This document shows, in pieces, positions 37,009-45,224 of a DNA stretch of 64,000 nucleotides. How positions within the stretch are numbered: the stretch's first letter is position 1; every line of letters starts with the position of its first letter. A program made the translations under genes and the position numbers. A model generated the notes under the pieces. It searched no databases and was not told where the DNA came from. It saw nothing but the letters and a program-made list of their open reading frames with translations. The DNA is taken from assembly GCF_001613325.1 (NCBI RefSeq), contig NZ_BDCD01000017.1, positions 310,001 to 374,000 on the forward strand. Reading direction: 5' to 3'. The DNA comes from Nocardia yamanashiensis NBRC 100130. GTDB lineage: Bacteria; Actinomycetota; Actinomycetes; Mycobacteriales; Mycobacteriaceae.

Positions 37009-38033
37009 CGCATTCCTCCCAGTAGCGGCGCGATGACCGCGGGCACGCTCTTCAGCTCGACCTCCACATTCAGCACCGGCCCCTGCCCGTTGTCGGGCAT
37101 GGCGGCGCGCAGACGCTCCAGCAGCGTGCGCAATTCGGCCGAGGACTGCTGCGGGGCGGGCACCATCTGGGCCAGCGCGCTCAGCAGCGGCACCAGCGCG
37201 TCGGTGGTCCCGGACAGCTGAGTTCCGGCCTGGCCCAGGGTGTTCGCCAGGATGGGCAGCAGCTGCCCAGTCACGATGGCGACGCCCTTGTCGTATTCGG
37301 CCCGATTGGCTTGCAACCGCTGGATGCTGCGGATCAGATCGATGACCTGCACGGTCGCGCCCGCGAACTGACCGCCGCCGTCGAAGGCCGGGCCGAGTGC
37401 ACCGAACAGCTGCGACAGCGGCATTCGCTGGTTGTCGGCGATGGTGCGCTGCGCGGTGATCAGCGCCTGGGCCAGCGGGGTGAGCGCCTGGGTGTCGGCG
37501 GCCGCCTGCGCGATGACCGAGGCCATCTGCGGGGTCAGCACCGAACTGCCCATCTGCGACATGCTGCGCAGAATCGAGCCCATGGTGGCGTCGTACACGT
37601 CGGCGGACTTGCGCCCGGTCAGGTCGATGACCGAACCGGAGCGCAACGGCGCACCGCCCGCGCCCTTGCGCAGTTCGATCTCGCTGATGCCGAACAGGTT
37701 GGCGGGCGCGTAATCCACCAGCAGGCTGTCGTCCAGCCCGAACATGCGCGAATCGTCCAGGCGCAGCGAAATCCGCTGCGTGCCTTTCTGATCCGGGTCG
37801 ATGGCGGTGACCTTGCCGACCACCACGCCATTGGCCCGCACCTCGGTGCCCACCAGCACGCCGTCGCCGATCTGCTCGGTGCGCAGCGAAATCGGCAGGC
37901 CCGCTTCGGTCTTGTTGGACCGGTAGACCGTCCACACCGCCGTCACCGCGAGCACGATGGCCAGCGCCACCGCACCGACCGTCATCGCCTGCTTGCGATC
38001 GACGGCCACACCCGGCATTCCGTAATTCGCCAT
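37005..38033 (-). CDS. mceA: Mce family protein MceA
   Basis: A 342-residue first Mce subunit: anchor (MTVGAVALAIVLAVTAVWTVYRS), MlaD domain (IGDGVLVGTEVRANGVVVGKVTAIDPDQKGTQRISLRLDD), helical tail. It follows yrbEB by three bases. By eye the operon does not group with M. tuberculosis Mce1 or Mce4; substrate unknown. Confidence 0.9.
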   Translation of the reverse strand: MANYGMPGVAVDRKQAMTVGAVALAIVLAVTAVWTVYRSNKTEAGLPISLRTEQIGDGVLVGTEVRANGVVVGKVTAIDPDQKGTQRISLRLDDSRMFGLDDSLLVDYAPANLFGISEIELRKGAGGAPLRSGSVIDLTGRKSADVYDATMGSILRSMSQMGSSVLTPQMASVIAQAAADTQALTPLAQALITAQRTIADNQRMPLSQLFGALGPAFDGGGQFAGATVQVIDLIRSIQRLQANRAEYDKGVAIVTGQLLPILANTLGQAGTQLSGTTDALVPLLSALAQMVPAPQQSSAELRTLLERLRAAMPDNGQGPVLNVEVELKSVPAVIAPLLGGMR

Positions 38034-38036
38034 CCC

Positions 38037-38900
38037 CTACCCCGTGAACGTGATCGCCGAGTTGAAGCCCCACAGCGCGAGCGAGAGCACCATGTCCATG
38101 GCGATGATCGCCACCGACGAGGCCCGCACCGCTTTACCCGAGGCGATGCCCACGCCCTCCGGACCGCCGGTGGCGAAGAAGCCGTAGTAGCAGTGGATCA
38201 GGATGACGACCACCGCGAAGATGGCCACCTTCACCACGGCCGCGATCACGTCGAAGCCGGAGACGAACTGGAAGAAGTAGTGGTCGTAGACGCCCGCCGC
38301 CGACCCGTGCACCAGCGTGATCAGCCCGCGGCAGGCCGCGTAGGACAGGATCAGCGCGATCAGGAAGGTCGGGATGATGGCGACCGCGCCGGCCAGCACC
38401 CGGGTGGTCACCACGAACGGCACCGAACGCAGGCCGAGCGATTCGATGGCGTCGATCTCCTCGGAGATGCGCATGGAACCGATCTCGGCGGTCATGCGGC
38501 AGCCCGCCTGCGCGGCGAACCCGATGGCCGCGGCGATGGGCGCGAGCTCACGCGTGGTGGCGTAGGCCGAGACCAGGCCGGTGACCGGGCCCATGCCCAG
38601 CATGTCCAGCGTCGCGAACGACTCCACCGCGACCGAGGCGCCCATGACCAGGCCCAGCACGATCATCATCGGCACGGTCCCGCCGCCGACGATGATGGAA
38701 CCGCGACCCCAGGTCATATTGGTGATGGCCCGCATGGTCTCGTCGCGATAGCGCTTGAGCGTCAACGGAATCGACGACAGCACCTGCCAGACGAAAGCCA
38801 GCACGAAGCCCAGGTTCTCCACCCGGCGCAGCACCAGACCGCGGCGGCGATAGGCGCGCGCCGCCCAGCCCAAACCCTTGGGCACGTAGGTAGCCGACAT
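38037..38900 (-). CDS. yrbEB: YrbEB permease of the Mce importer
   Basis: A 287-residue MlaE-family permease with five or six membrane segments. Conserved features: MTWGRGSIIVGGGTVPMMIVLGLVMGASVAVE, RELAPIAAAIGFAAQAGCRMTAEIGSMRISEEIDAIESLG (coupling motif for the ATPase Mkl) and YYGFFATGGPEGVGIASGKAVR. Start set by the one-base overlap with yrbEA stop. The ATPase itself is not in the window, as is usual for mycobacterial-type mce loci. Confidence 0.92.
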   Translation of the reverse strand: MSATYVPKGLGWAARAYRRRGLVLRRVENLGFVLAFVWQVLSSIPLTLKRYRDETMRAITNMTWGRGSIIVGGGTVPMMIVLGLVMGASVAVESFATLDMLGMGPVTGLVSAYATTRELAPIAAAIGFAAQAGCRMTAEIGSMRISEEIDAIESLGLRSVPFVVTTRVLAGAVAIIPTFLIALILSYAACRGLITLVHGSAAGVYDHYFFQFVSGFDVIAAVVKVAIFAVVVILIHCYYGFFATGGPEGVGIASGKAVRASSVAIIAMDMVLSLALWGFNSAITFTG

Positions 38901-39772
38901 CAGGCCAGCCTCGTGGGCAGGAACATGGCGGTGATCTGCGTGGCGACCAGGTTGACGGTCACGATCGACACCACCGACAGCACCACGGCCGCGTTCACGG
39001 CATCGGCGACCCCGCGCGGACCGCCCTTGGCCTCGAGTCCGCGCTGGCAGGCGATGACCACCACCAGGAAGCCGAAGATGACCGCCTTGAGCAGCGACAC
39101 CCACACATCCGCGGTGGTGGTGAAGGAACCGAAAGTGGCCCAATACGATCCGGGCGTCACGCCCTGACCGCCGATGGCGACCATGTAGCCGGCCAGCACG
39201 CCGACGAAGATGATGAGCACGTTCAGCAGCGGGGCCACGAAGATCATGGCGACCATGCGCGGGATGACCAGCCGGTGAATCGGGCTGATGCCCATGGTGT
39301 TCAGCGCGTCGATCTCCTCGCGGATGGTGCGCGCGCCCAGATCCGCGGCCAGCGCCGCCGCGCCCGCACCGCCCAGCAGGAAGCCGGTGGCCAGGGGCGC
39401 GCCCTGTTTGATGACGCCGAGGCCGCCGGTCGCGCCGAGCAGCGAATCCGCGCCCAGGGTGTGAATGAGGTTGCCGACCTGAACCGAGACGATGACGCCG
39501 AACGGAATGGCCATCAGGATGGCGGGAATCGCGGTGACCGTGATCAGCCGCCACGCCTGCAGAATGGCTTCTTTCCACTGGAACTGCCCACGCGCGAGAT
39601 CGGAGAACGTGCCCGCGACCGCTTCCTGTGCGATGCCGGCGGCACGTCCGAAGGTGCGCAGCGAGGCCACCACGGTGCCGGAGAAGTTGTCGCGCACGAT
39701 GCGGACAGCACTCTCTTGTTTGGTGACGAGCTTCAAAATTTCTTCTCCGTGATCGGCAACACTGCCTGCCAT
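38900..39772 (-). CDS. yrbEA: YrbEA permease of the Mce importer
   Basis: A 290-residue MlaE-family permease, first gene of the mce operon. It carries GAGAAALAADLGARTIREEIDALNTMGISPIHRLVIPR, the EExDAL coupling motif, and CQRGLEAKGGPRGVADAVNAAVV near the C-terminus. Five hydrophobic segments are clear. The N-terminus (to residue 65) is soluble and longer than in typical homologues. Start at ATG 39772 is the best available, though no strong ribosome-binding site precedes it. Confidence 0.9.
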   Translation of the reverse strand: MAGSVADHGEEILKLVTKQESAVRIVRDNFSGTVVASLRTFGRAAGIAQEAVAGTFSDLARGQFQWKEAILQAWRLITVTAIPAILMAIPFGVIVSVQVGNLIHTLGADSLLGATGGLGVIKQGAPLATGFLLGGAGAAALAADLGARTIREEIDALNTMGISPIHRLVIPRMVAMIFVAPLLNVLIIFVGVLAGYMVAIGGQGVTPGSYWATFGSFTTTADVWVSLLKAVIFGFLVVVIACQRGLEAKGGPRGVADAVNAAVVLSVVSIVTVNLVATQITAMFLPTRLA

Positions 39773-40085
39773 CAAAGCTAATGGTTACGCCGAGTTACAA
39801 CAAATCCGCTCCAGGTGTGACACAGACCTCTCCGCAACTGTCCGGTACACCCGGAAACAGAGCTGGCCATGCGGCAGATCACCGATGTGACCAGGCATTC
39901 TGTAACGTGTTATCAGAGTGGATCGGCATGGACATGAGTTCGCACACGCACGCGGCGAACCCTTGGCCGAGGGGTTTTCCGGGGGTGAGCCATACCCGAC
40001 CGACCTTGTTAGTGAACTGTCAGCTATTCAGAGGAATCCGCCGAACCCGCCCGTAGCCGGGCCCGCGGCGTGTTCACTGGGCCGC
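39773..40085. promoter_or_regulatory. Upstream region of the mce operon with KstR-like box
   Basis: This 313-bp gap separates yrbEA (minus) and a small plus gene. At 39901-39914 lies TGTAACGTGTTATC, which fits the KstR pattern T-N2-AAC-N2-GTT-N2-A except for the last base; it is 129 bp before the yrbEA ATG. No other clear repeat, no gene. A role for KstR is a hypothesis only. Confidence 0.35.
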
Positions 40086-40298
40086 GTGGACGACACCGTC
40101 ACCGCCGTCATGCACGCCGTCGAATCCGGCGACTGGGCCCGGTTCGCACAGCTCGTGCACCCCTACGTGCACTGGACCGAGGACGGCGTCACCACGCGCG
40201 GCCGCACCCGGGTGATGGCGCTGCTATCGGGCCGCGGCGTGAAACCGGCTGCGACCGTCGAACTGCGCGACGGGCAGGTCTATCGCTGGAACGCCTAG
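40086..40298 (+). CDS. Short NTF2-like (SnoaL) protein
   Basis: A 70-residue protein, VDDTVTAVMHAVESGDWARFAQLVHPYVHWTEDGVTTRGRTRVMALLSG, with the SnoaL-type opening but too short for the whole cone fold, so either a half-domain or a degenerate remnant. GTG at 40086 was chosen since similarity begins there. It converges on the antiporter gene four bases away. Confidence 0.6.
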   Translation: MDDTVTAVMHAVESGDWARFAQLVHPYVHWTEDGVTTRGRTRVMALLSGRGVKPAATVELRDGQVYRWNA

Positions 40299-40302
40299 TG
40301 CG

Positions 40303-41391
40303 CTAAGGACTTACGGCCAGGAACAGGAAGCCGGAGAACAGCACCAGGTGCACACAGCCCTGCAGGAGGGTGGCGCGGCCCGGCACCACGGTGAGCGCGC
40401 CGACCACGACGGTCAGGGCCAGCAACACCATCTGCGTCGCGCCGAGGCCGAGCATGAGCGGGCCCTCGATCCAGACCGAGGCCAGCGCGATCGCCGGAAT
40501 GGTCAGGCCGATGCTGGCCATGGCCGAACCCAGCGCCAGGTTCAGGCTGATCTGCACCCGCTCCCCGCGGGCGGCGCGCACGGCGGCAATGGTCTCCGGC
40601 AGCAGCACCAGCAGCGCGATGACCACACCGACCGCGGACGCGGGCAGGCCGGCGGCGGCGATGCCGTCCTCGATCGATGGCGACACCGTCTTGGCCAGCC
40701 CGACCACGCCGACCAAGGCCACCAGCAGCAGCACGAGGCTGATCAGCGCTTCTTTCTTGGACGGCAGATGCGCACGCTCGTCGTCGCCGGACTCCTCGAC
40801 CGGCAGGAAGTCGTCGGGGTGACGGACCGTCTGCACCATGACGAAGACGCCGTAGAGCACGAGGGAGGCGACCGCCGCGAAGGCCAGCTGCGCACCCGAG
40901 AAGACCGGGCCGGGTTCGCTGGTGGTGAAGGTCGGCAACACCAAGCTGAGCGTGGCCAGTGTGGCGACCGTGGCGAGCGCGCCGCCGGTGCCCTCGGCAT
41001 TGAATACCGCTACGCGCCTGCGCAGCGCGGCGACCAGCAGCGACAGGCCGAAAATGCCATTGCAGGTGATCATGACCGCGGCGAAGACGGTATCGCGGGC
41101 GTAGGAGGCGGCCTTGTCGCCGCCGGACAGCATCAGGGTGACGATCAGGCCGACCTCGATGATGGTCACCGCCACCGCCAGGATGAGCGAACCGAACGGC
41201 TCGCCGACCCGATGCGCCACTACTTCCGCATGGCTGACCGCCGACAGCACCGCGCCGATCAGGGCCGCGCCGATCACGGTGGCGGCGATCGGACCCGGCT
41301 CCCGCCCCCAGGAAACGGCCAGCACCACCGCCGCGAGGAGTGGGACGACGACAGACCACCAGCGCGAGAGAAGACCGACCATGATCTTCAT
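40303..41391 (-). CDS. ChaA-type calcium/proton antiporter
   Basis: A 362-residue CaCA-family antiporter with about eleven hydrophobic segments. The two ion-binding repeats are visible: HAEVVAHRVGEPFGSLILAVAVTIIEVGLIVTLML (alpha-1) and LLPETIAAVRAARGERVQISLNLALGSAMASIGLTIPAI (alpha-2), with an acidic loop VEESGDDERAH between. Likely exports Ca2+ or Na+/K+ in exchange for protons. Alone between convergent and same-strand genes; 67 bp follow the MarR gene. Confidence 0.87.
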   Translation of the reverse strand: MKIMVGLLSRWWSVVVPLLAAVVLAVSWGREPGPIAATVIGAALIGAVLSAVSHAEVVAHRVGEPFGSLILAVAVTIIEVGLIVTLMLSGGDKAASYARDTVFAAVMITCNGIFGLSLLVAALRRRVAVFNAEGTGGALATVATLATLSLVLPTFTTSEPGPVFSGAQLAFAAVASLVLYGVFVMVQTVRHPDDFLPVEESGDDERAHLPSKKEALISLVLLLVALVGVVGLAKTVSPSIEDGIAAAGLPASAVGVVIALLVLLPETIAAVRAARGERVQISLNLALGSAMASIGLTIPAIALASVWIEGPLMLGLGATQMVLLALTVVVGALTVVPGRATLLQGCVHLVLFSGFLFLAVSP

Positions 41392-41458
41392 CGTTCCAGC
41401 AATTCGGTCGCATCCACCGCAAAACGAGAGCCATCCCTCCCCCGCGCGGCGCGGGACA

Positions 41459-41902
41459 TTATTCGATGGCGGCGGCGGCCTGCTCGAAAGCGGCTGCGGC
41501 GCGGCCGAAGTAATCGAAGAGCAACTCGCGCTGCTCCGGGGTGTACCCGGCCATGATCTCGCCGATCGCCCGGCGTGCCGGAGCCAGCACCCGCTCCAGT
41601 TCCGCGGGCTGCCCGACCGGTTCCACGATCACCTTCCGGCGATCACCCGGATCCGCGGCGCGCCGCACACAGCCGGCCGCCTCCAGCCGATCGATGAGCC
41701 GGGTGGTCGGTCCGGTGGTCAGCCCGGCCCGCGTGCCGAGTTCCCCCGGGGTCATGGCGCCGCGCAATTCCAGGATGTTGAGCGCGTACAGATCCGTGGC
41801 ACCCAGCCCGACCGCGCGCGCACCCGCTTGGGCATGCAGCACCACGGCGCTCAGATAGCGGCGGAAAACCTCGTGCGGGCTGCCGGCGGCAGGCATTGAC
41901 AC
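41459..41902 (-). CDS. MarR-family regulator
   Basis: A 147-residue MarR-type winged-helix dimer. The DNA-binding helices are in LRGAMTPGELGTRAGLTTGPTTRLIDRLEAAGCVRRAADPGDRRKVIVE; the wing RAADPGDRRK is typical. GTG at 41902 was chosen because AGGAG lies eight bases upstream; an ATG two codons later is possible. Divergent from the SgcJ/EcaC-like gene, with three tandem palindromes between that it probably binds. Confidence 0.87.
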   Translation of the reverse strand: MSMPAAGSPHEVFRRYLSAVVLHAQAGARAVGLGATDLYALNILELRGAMTPGELGTRAGLTTGPTTRLIDRLEAAGCVRRAADPGDRRKVIVEPVGQPAELERVLAPARRAIGEIMAGYTPEQRELLFDYFGRAAAAFEQAAAAIE

Positions 41903-41925
41903 GGCCGACTCTCCTCTCTTAATCT

Positions 41926-41976
41926 CTTCCTTAACGAAGAAACTTCTCCAAAGAAGAAGCATCTTCCACGCAGAAG
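41926..41976. promoter_or_regulatory. Three tandem CTTC-N6-GAAG palindromes
   Basis: CTTCCTTAACGAAG (41926-41939), CTTCTCCAAAGAAG (41943-41956) and CTTCCACGCAGAAG (41963-41976) share CTTC-N6-GAAG, centred 17 and 20 bp apart, in the divergent MarR/SgcJ-like promoter. A probable multi-site MarR operator. Confidence 0.7.
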
Positions 41977-41998
41977 ACTAGCACGGAGGCCGATTCCC

Positions 41999-42445
41999 AT
42001 GAGCACCATCGACGCCGACACCACCGCCATCCGCGCCCTGATCGAGCGCAGCCGCGACGCCTGGAACCAGGGCGACGGCGCCGCCTACGGGGCCTGCTTC
42101 ACCGCCGACGCCACCGACGTCACCTATGTCGGGACCGTCTATCACGGCGGCGGCGAGATCGGGAGCGCGCACCAGGCGCTGTTCGACAGCTTCTTGAAAG
42201 GCACCCGGCTGACCGTCGAGATCCTCGAGATCCGCCGCTACGGCCGGGACACCGCGATCGTCGTCACCCGGGGCGAGTCCTCGAAGGGCAATCCGAAGAA
42301 GCTCGGAAAACTGGCCACCTACACGGTGATTCGCGATACCGACGGCCGGTGGCGGATCGCGGCGGTGCAGAAGACGCAGCACAAGCCGATCATGGAGACG
42401 GTCGCCTTCAAGTTCCAGCCCGCCACCCGGCCCGCCGCCCGCTGA
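41999..42445 (+). CDS. SgcJ/EcaC-family NTF2-like protein
   Basis: A 148-residue NTF2-like protein: IRALIERSRDAWNQGDGAAYGACFTADATDVTYVGTVYHGGGEIGSAHQALFDSFLKGT is the SgcJ/EcaC signature, ending in WRIAAVQKTQHKP. GGAGG precedes the ATG. Members sit in antibiotic clusters and elsewhere; activity is unproven, possibly ligand binding or isomerisation. Likely controlled by the divergent MarR. Confidence 0.82.
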   Translation: MSTIDADTTAIRALIERSRDAWNQGDGAAYGACFTADATDVTYVGTVYHGGGEIGSAHQALFDSFLKGTRLTVEILEIRRYGRDTAIVVTRGESSKGNPKKLGKLATYTVIRDTDGRWRIAAVQKTQHKPIMETVAFKFQPATRPAAR

Positions 42446-42507
42446 GCGCGCGGCACACAGCGGATCGGATCCCGGAAACCCGGCCGGAGCTGGCATAGGC
42501 TGCCGGT

Positions 42508-43254
42508 GTGGACGAGACGACGGGCAGCGGCGCCGAGCCGGAGGACGGGCTACCGCATCCGCACGAACCGCACGACAGCAGTCTGGCCTCGCGGCTGAAC
42601 TGGTTGCGGGCGGGCGTGCTCGGGGCCAATGACGGCATCGTGTCCACGGCCGGACTGGTGGTGGGTGTGGCGGCGGCGTCCACCGACACCTCGTCGATTC
42701 TCACGGCGGGCATCGCCGGGCTCACCGCGGGCGCGATCTCCATGGCGGCCGGGGAGTACGTCTCGGTCAGCACTCAGCGCGATACCGAGAAGGCGCTGCT
42801 GTCCAAGGAGCGGCGAGAGCTGGCCGAGGAACCGGAATACGAACTCGCCGAACTCACCCAGATCTATCGCGACAAGGGTCTTTCCGACGCGACCGCGCGC
42901 AAGGTGGCCGAGGAGCTGACCGCGCACGACGCCTTCGCCGCGCACGCCGAAGCCGAATTGAAGCTGGATCCGGACGATCTCACCAATCCGTGGCACGCGG
43001 CGCTCTCCTCCGCCGTCTCCTTCACCCTCGGCGCACTGCTGCCATTGATCGCCATTCTGCTGCCGCCGGTACAGTGGCGGATTCCGGTGACCTTCGTGGC
43101 CGTGCTGATCGCGCTGGCCGCAACCGGTTCGGTCAGTTCACGACTCGGCGGCAGCGACCCGAAGCGGGCGGTGCTGCGGGTGGTGATCGGCGGTGCGCTC
43201 GCCATGGCCGTCACCTACGGGATCGGGCAGCTGGCGGACGTTTCCGGGATCTGA
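42508..43254 (+). CDS. VIT1/CCC1-family metal transporter
   Basis: A 248-residue membrane protein of the VIT family, which moves Fe2+ or Mn2+ out of the cytoplasm in exchange for protons. Seen: LNWLRAGVLGANDGIVSTAGLVVGVAAAS (TM1-2), AGAISMAAGEYVSVSTQRDTEKA with metal-binding Glu, the cytoplasmic helical segment 100-155 rich in Glu/His (HDAFAAHAEAELKL), and three C-terminal membrane segments. GTG start. Its stop abuts the stop of the proline-rich gene. No iron box was seen upstream. Confidence 0.88.
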   Translation: MDETTGSGAEPEDGLPHPHEPHDSSLASRLNWLRAGVLGANDGIVSTAGLVVGVAAASTDTSSILTAGIAGLTAGAISMAAGEYVSVSTQRDTEKALLSKERRELAEEPEYELAELTQIYRDKGLSDATARKVAEELTAHDAFAAHAEAELKLDPDDLTNPWHAALSSAVSFTLGALLPLIAILLPPVQWRIPVTFVAVLIALAATGSVSSRLGGSDPKRAVLRVVIGGALAMAVTYGIGQLADVSGI

Positions 43255-43953
43255 TCAGGGCTCGGCCGGGAACTCCGGTTGCGGTTCGGCGATCTCGGCC
43301 GGCGCGGGCGGAGCCGGCGGCGCGGGCTGCTGGGGTACGCAGATCCAGCGCGCGATCGGCAGCAGATCCCATTGCGCGGCAACGCCGTTCGTTGCACAGG
43401 GGGCGCCGAGCCGGGGTTGTTCGGTGGCGGGGACCGGATCGGTGCACACCCAGCCGCCGTTCGGCAGGGTCAGCGGCAGCAGCAGGGCGGCGCGCGAACA
43501 GCCCGGGCCGCCGATGGGGGCGGCGGCATCGATCGGGGCGATGACCGGCAGCGGAACCAGGGCCGGGATCACCACCGGGATCTCGACCGGATGCGGTGCG
43601 GCGGGACCTGGCGGAGTCACCGGGCTGACCGGCGCCACGCCCGAGGGCACGACGGGCGCGCCGGGAATCACCGCACCGGCCGCGCCGCCGGAGGGCACGC
43701 CCACCGTGCCGCTCGCCGGCGCCCCGGCGGGATTCGCCACGCCAGCGGGCGAATCCGGAAGGCGCCGATCGTCGATCGTTTCCGAATCGCCGGGCCGGTT
43801 CGAGTCGCCGCCCCGGTCGCTGGCGGTGGTGAGCAACAGGCCCGCGCCGATGGCGAGGACCATCAGCCCCGACACCAGCACCACCGCACCCAGACTGCGC
43901 GGAGTGATATCGCCGGTGCTGGAAGGCCGTTCGGGTTCGACGCTGCCGAGCAT
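43255..43953 (-). CDS. Proline-rich single-pass membrane protein (copy 1)
   Basis: A 232-residue protein with a short cytoplasmic N-terminus (MLGSVEPERPSSTGDITPRS), one membrane segment (about 22-42), a Pro/Val/Ala-rich linker, and a small Cys-containing C-terminal domain (GGPGCSRAALLLPLTLPNGGWVCTDPV, GAPCATNG, RWICVPQQ) that could form two disulfides outside the cell. AAGGAG precedes the ATG. I know no named family. It follows a second protein with the same TGD/E-[IM]-[ST]PR-TM start, suggesting a tandem duplication. Confidence 0.65.
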   Translation of the reverse strand: MLGSVEPERPSSTGDITPRSLGAVVLVSGLMVLAIGAGLLLTTASDRGGDSNRPGDSETIDDRRLPDSPAGVANPAGAPASGTVGVPSGGAAGAVIPGAPVVPSGVAPVSPVTPPGPAAPHPVEIPVVIPALVPLPVIAPIDAAAPIGGPGCSRAALLLPLTLPNGGWVCTDPVPATEQPRLGAPCATNGVAAQWDLLPIARWICVPQQPAPPAPPAPAEIAEPQPEFPAEP

Positions 43954-43985
43954 GGCTGTGCTCCTTCGGATTCCGGGCCGGGCGG

Positions 43986-44528
43986 TCAGGGAGCCGGGGG
44001 CGGCGGGGGCGGAGGTGGAATCAGGAACGGAATCAGGGGCGCGAGGATATCCGGGATGGGCGGGGGCGGCGGGGCGGCCGGCGCCGGGGGCGGGGGCTCG
44101 GGCGGGGCTTCCACCGGGGCGATATCGACGGGCTGGGATTGCGGGGTGTAGGCGGGAACGGGGGCCGGAGCCTCTTCGACCGGTGCTGGCGGCGGCGGGG
44201 GCGGGGCCGCAGCGGGCGGTGGGGGCGCGGCGTTCACCGGCTGCTGGGAAGAACTGGTGCCGGGCGTGGTGGTGACCGGGCCCGACGTATCGGCGGCGGG
44301 ACGGTGCAGTCCGGCTTTCAACGGGCCGCCGATGAGGGCGAAGACCAGGCCGAAGGACAGGACGAGCAATACCACCAGCACTCGGGGCGACATCTCGCCC
44401 GACGCCATGACGCCGGGGGTGTCGCCCGTCTTGTCCGCGGCGGGTTTCTCCCGCACCGCACCGAGTGCCAAACCCGCATCCCTTCGCCTCGAAACCTGTG
44501 CCGCCGATCCGAAATGCTCGTCCTTCAC
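43986..44528 (-). CDS. Proline-rich single-pass membrane protein (copy 2)
   Basis: A protein of up to 180 residues: basic N-terminus, GVMASGEMSPRVLVVLLVLSFGLVFALIGG membrane segment, then a tail that is mostly proline and alanine with polyproline runs and ends in a row of prolines. GTG at 44528 gives the longest form; a TTG about 60 bp downstream with GAAGGG in front is an alternative. It may span the peptidoglycan layer. Probably co-transcribed with copy 1, 32 bp downstream. Confidence 0.6.
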   Translation of the reverse strand: MKDEHFGSAAQVSRRRDAGLALGAVREKPAADKTGDTPGVMASGEMSPRVLVVLLVLSFGLVFALIGGPLKAGLHRPAADTSGPVTTTPGTSSSQQPVNAAPPPPAAAPPPPPPAPVEEAPAPVPAYTPQSQPVDIAPVEAPPEPPPPAPAAPPPPPIPDILAPLIPFLIPPPPPPPPAP

Positions 44529-44611
44529 GGACGGTACACAGGTTTGCCGGGATGCAGAACGGACTACACGGTACGGAATTGTTCCAGCTCAATATCTATC
44601 GATAACGATTG

Positions 44612-45109
44612 CTAGAAGATCGCCGAGGGCGTGCCGGTGAACCAGGAATTGGCGATGCGGACCCGGTGCAGCAGCCAGCGGCCGCCGTCGCGGCGCAGCT
44701 CCACGTCGTAGTAGTTCTTCAGCAGCGCGAAGACCGAGTGATCGGCGGTGAGCAGATGCTGCGCCTCGACCATGGCGGTCAGCCGAGCGGTGTCGCCGTC
44801 GATGACGATGCGCGGGTTGGTGACCTGATGGGTGGTGTCCACCCGCCCGGTGAATCCGCTCAGGATGGTGTCCACGATGACCCCGCGACCGCGCATGACG
44901 GGCACCTCCGCACCCCATTTCGCGGCGGCCGGGGCGAAGTCGAGTTCGGCGTCGGGGGTGAAGGACGACGCGAACAGTTCCTTGTCCTGCAGATCCTGCC
45001 CGAGGCCGAAACGGTAGAGGGCGTCCAGGATCTCGGCGCGATCGCGCAGTTCGCGGGCCGCGGCCGCGTCGTCGGTGGCGGACAGGGCCTGGGCTGCGGT
45101 GACGTACAT
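44612..45109 (-). CDS. SnoaL-like (bile-acid 7-alpha-dehydratase type) protein
   Basis: A 165-residue SnoaL_4-type protein: LRDRAEILDALYRFGLGQDLQDKELFASSFTPDAELDFAPAAAKWG, then GFTGRVDTTHQVTNPRIVIDGDTARLTAMVEAQH and KNYYDVELRRDGGRWLLHRVRIANSWFTGTP. GGAGTC precedes the ATG. Some family members are dehydratases or isomerases in aromatic or steroid catabolism. Divergent from a LysR gene that presumably regulates it. Confidence 0.8.
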   Translation of the reverse strand: MYVTAAQALSATDDAAAARELRDRAEILDALYRFGLGQDLQDKELFASSFTPDAELDFAPAAAKWGAEVPVMRGRGVIVDTILSGFTGRVDTTHQVTNPRIVIDGDTARLTAMVEAQHLLTADHSVFALLKNYYDVELRRDGGRWLLHRVRIANSWFTGTPSAIF

Positions 45110-45224
45110 GGTGACTCCTCGGTGGTTCGTTGACCGGATGAGTCCACCCTCCCGTGCGCCACCTGCGGCATCAATGCGAAAGTAGGGAACGGTCGTTAAG
45201 CCAGGCTTGAAGATGGGTGGCGGC

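Noticed and set aside
36010..38073. 687-residue frame that looks like a double-length MceB
   Set aside because: Only the part from 37008 down has Mce sequence; the upstream part is another frame of mceA. Overlaps fix the true starts.
44575..44615. AT-rich ATATCTATCGATAACGATTG considered as an iron or zinc regulator box near the VIT gene
   Set aside because: It does not fit the IdeR or Zur consensus I know, and it lies before the SnoaL-type stop, not before the transporter.
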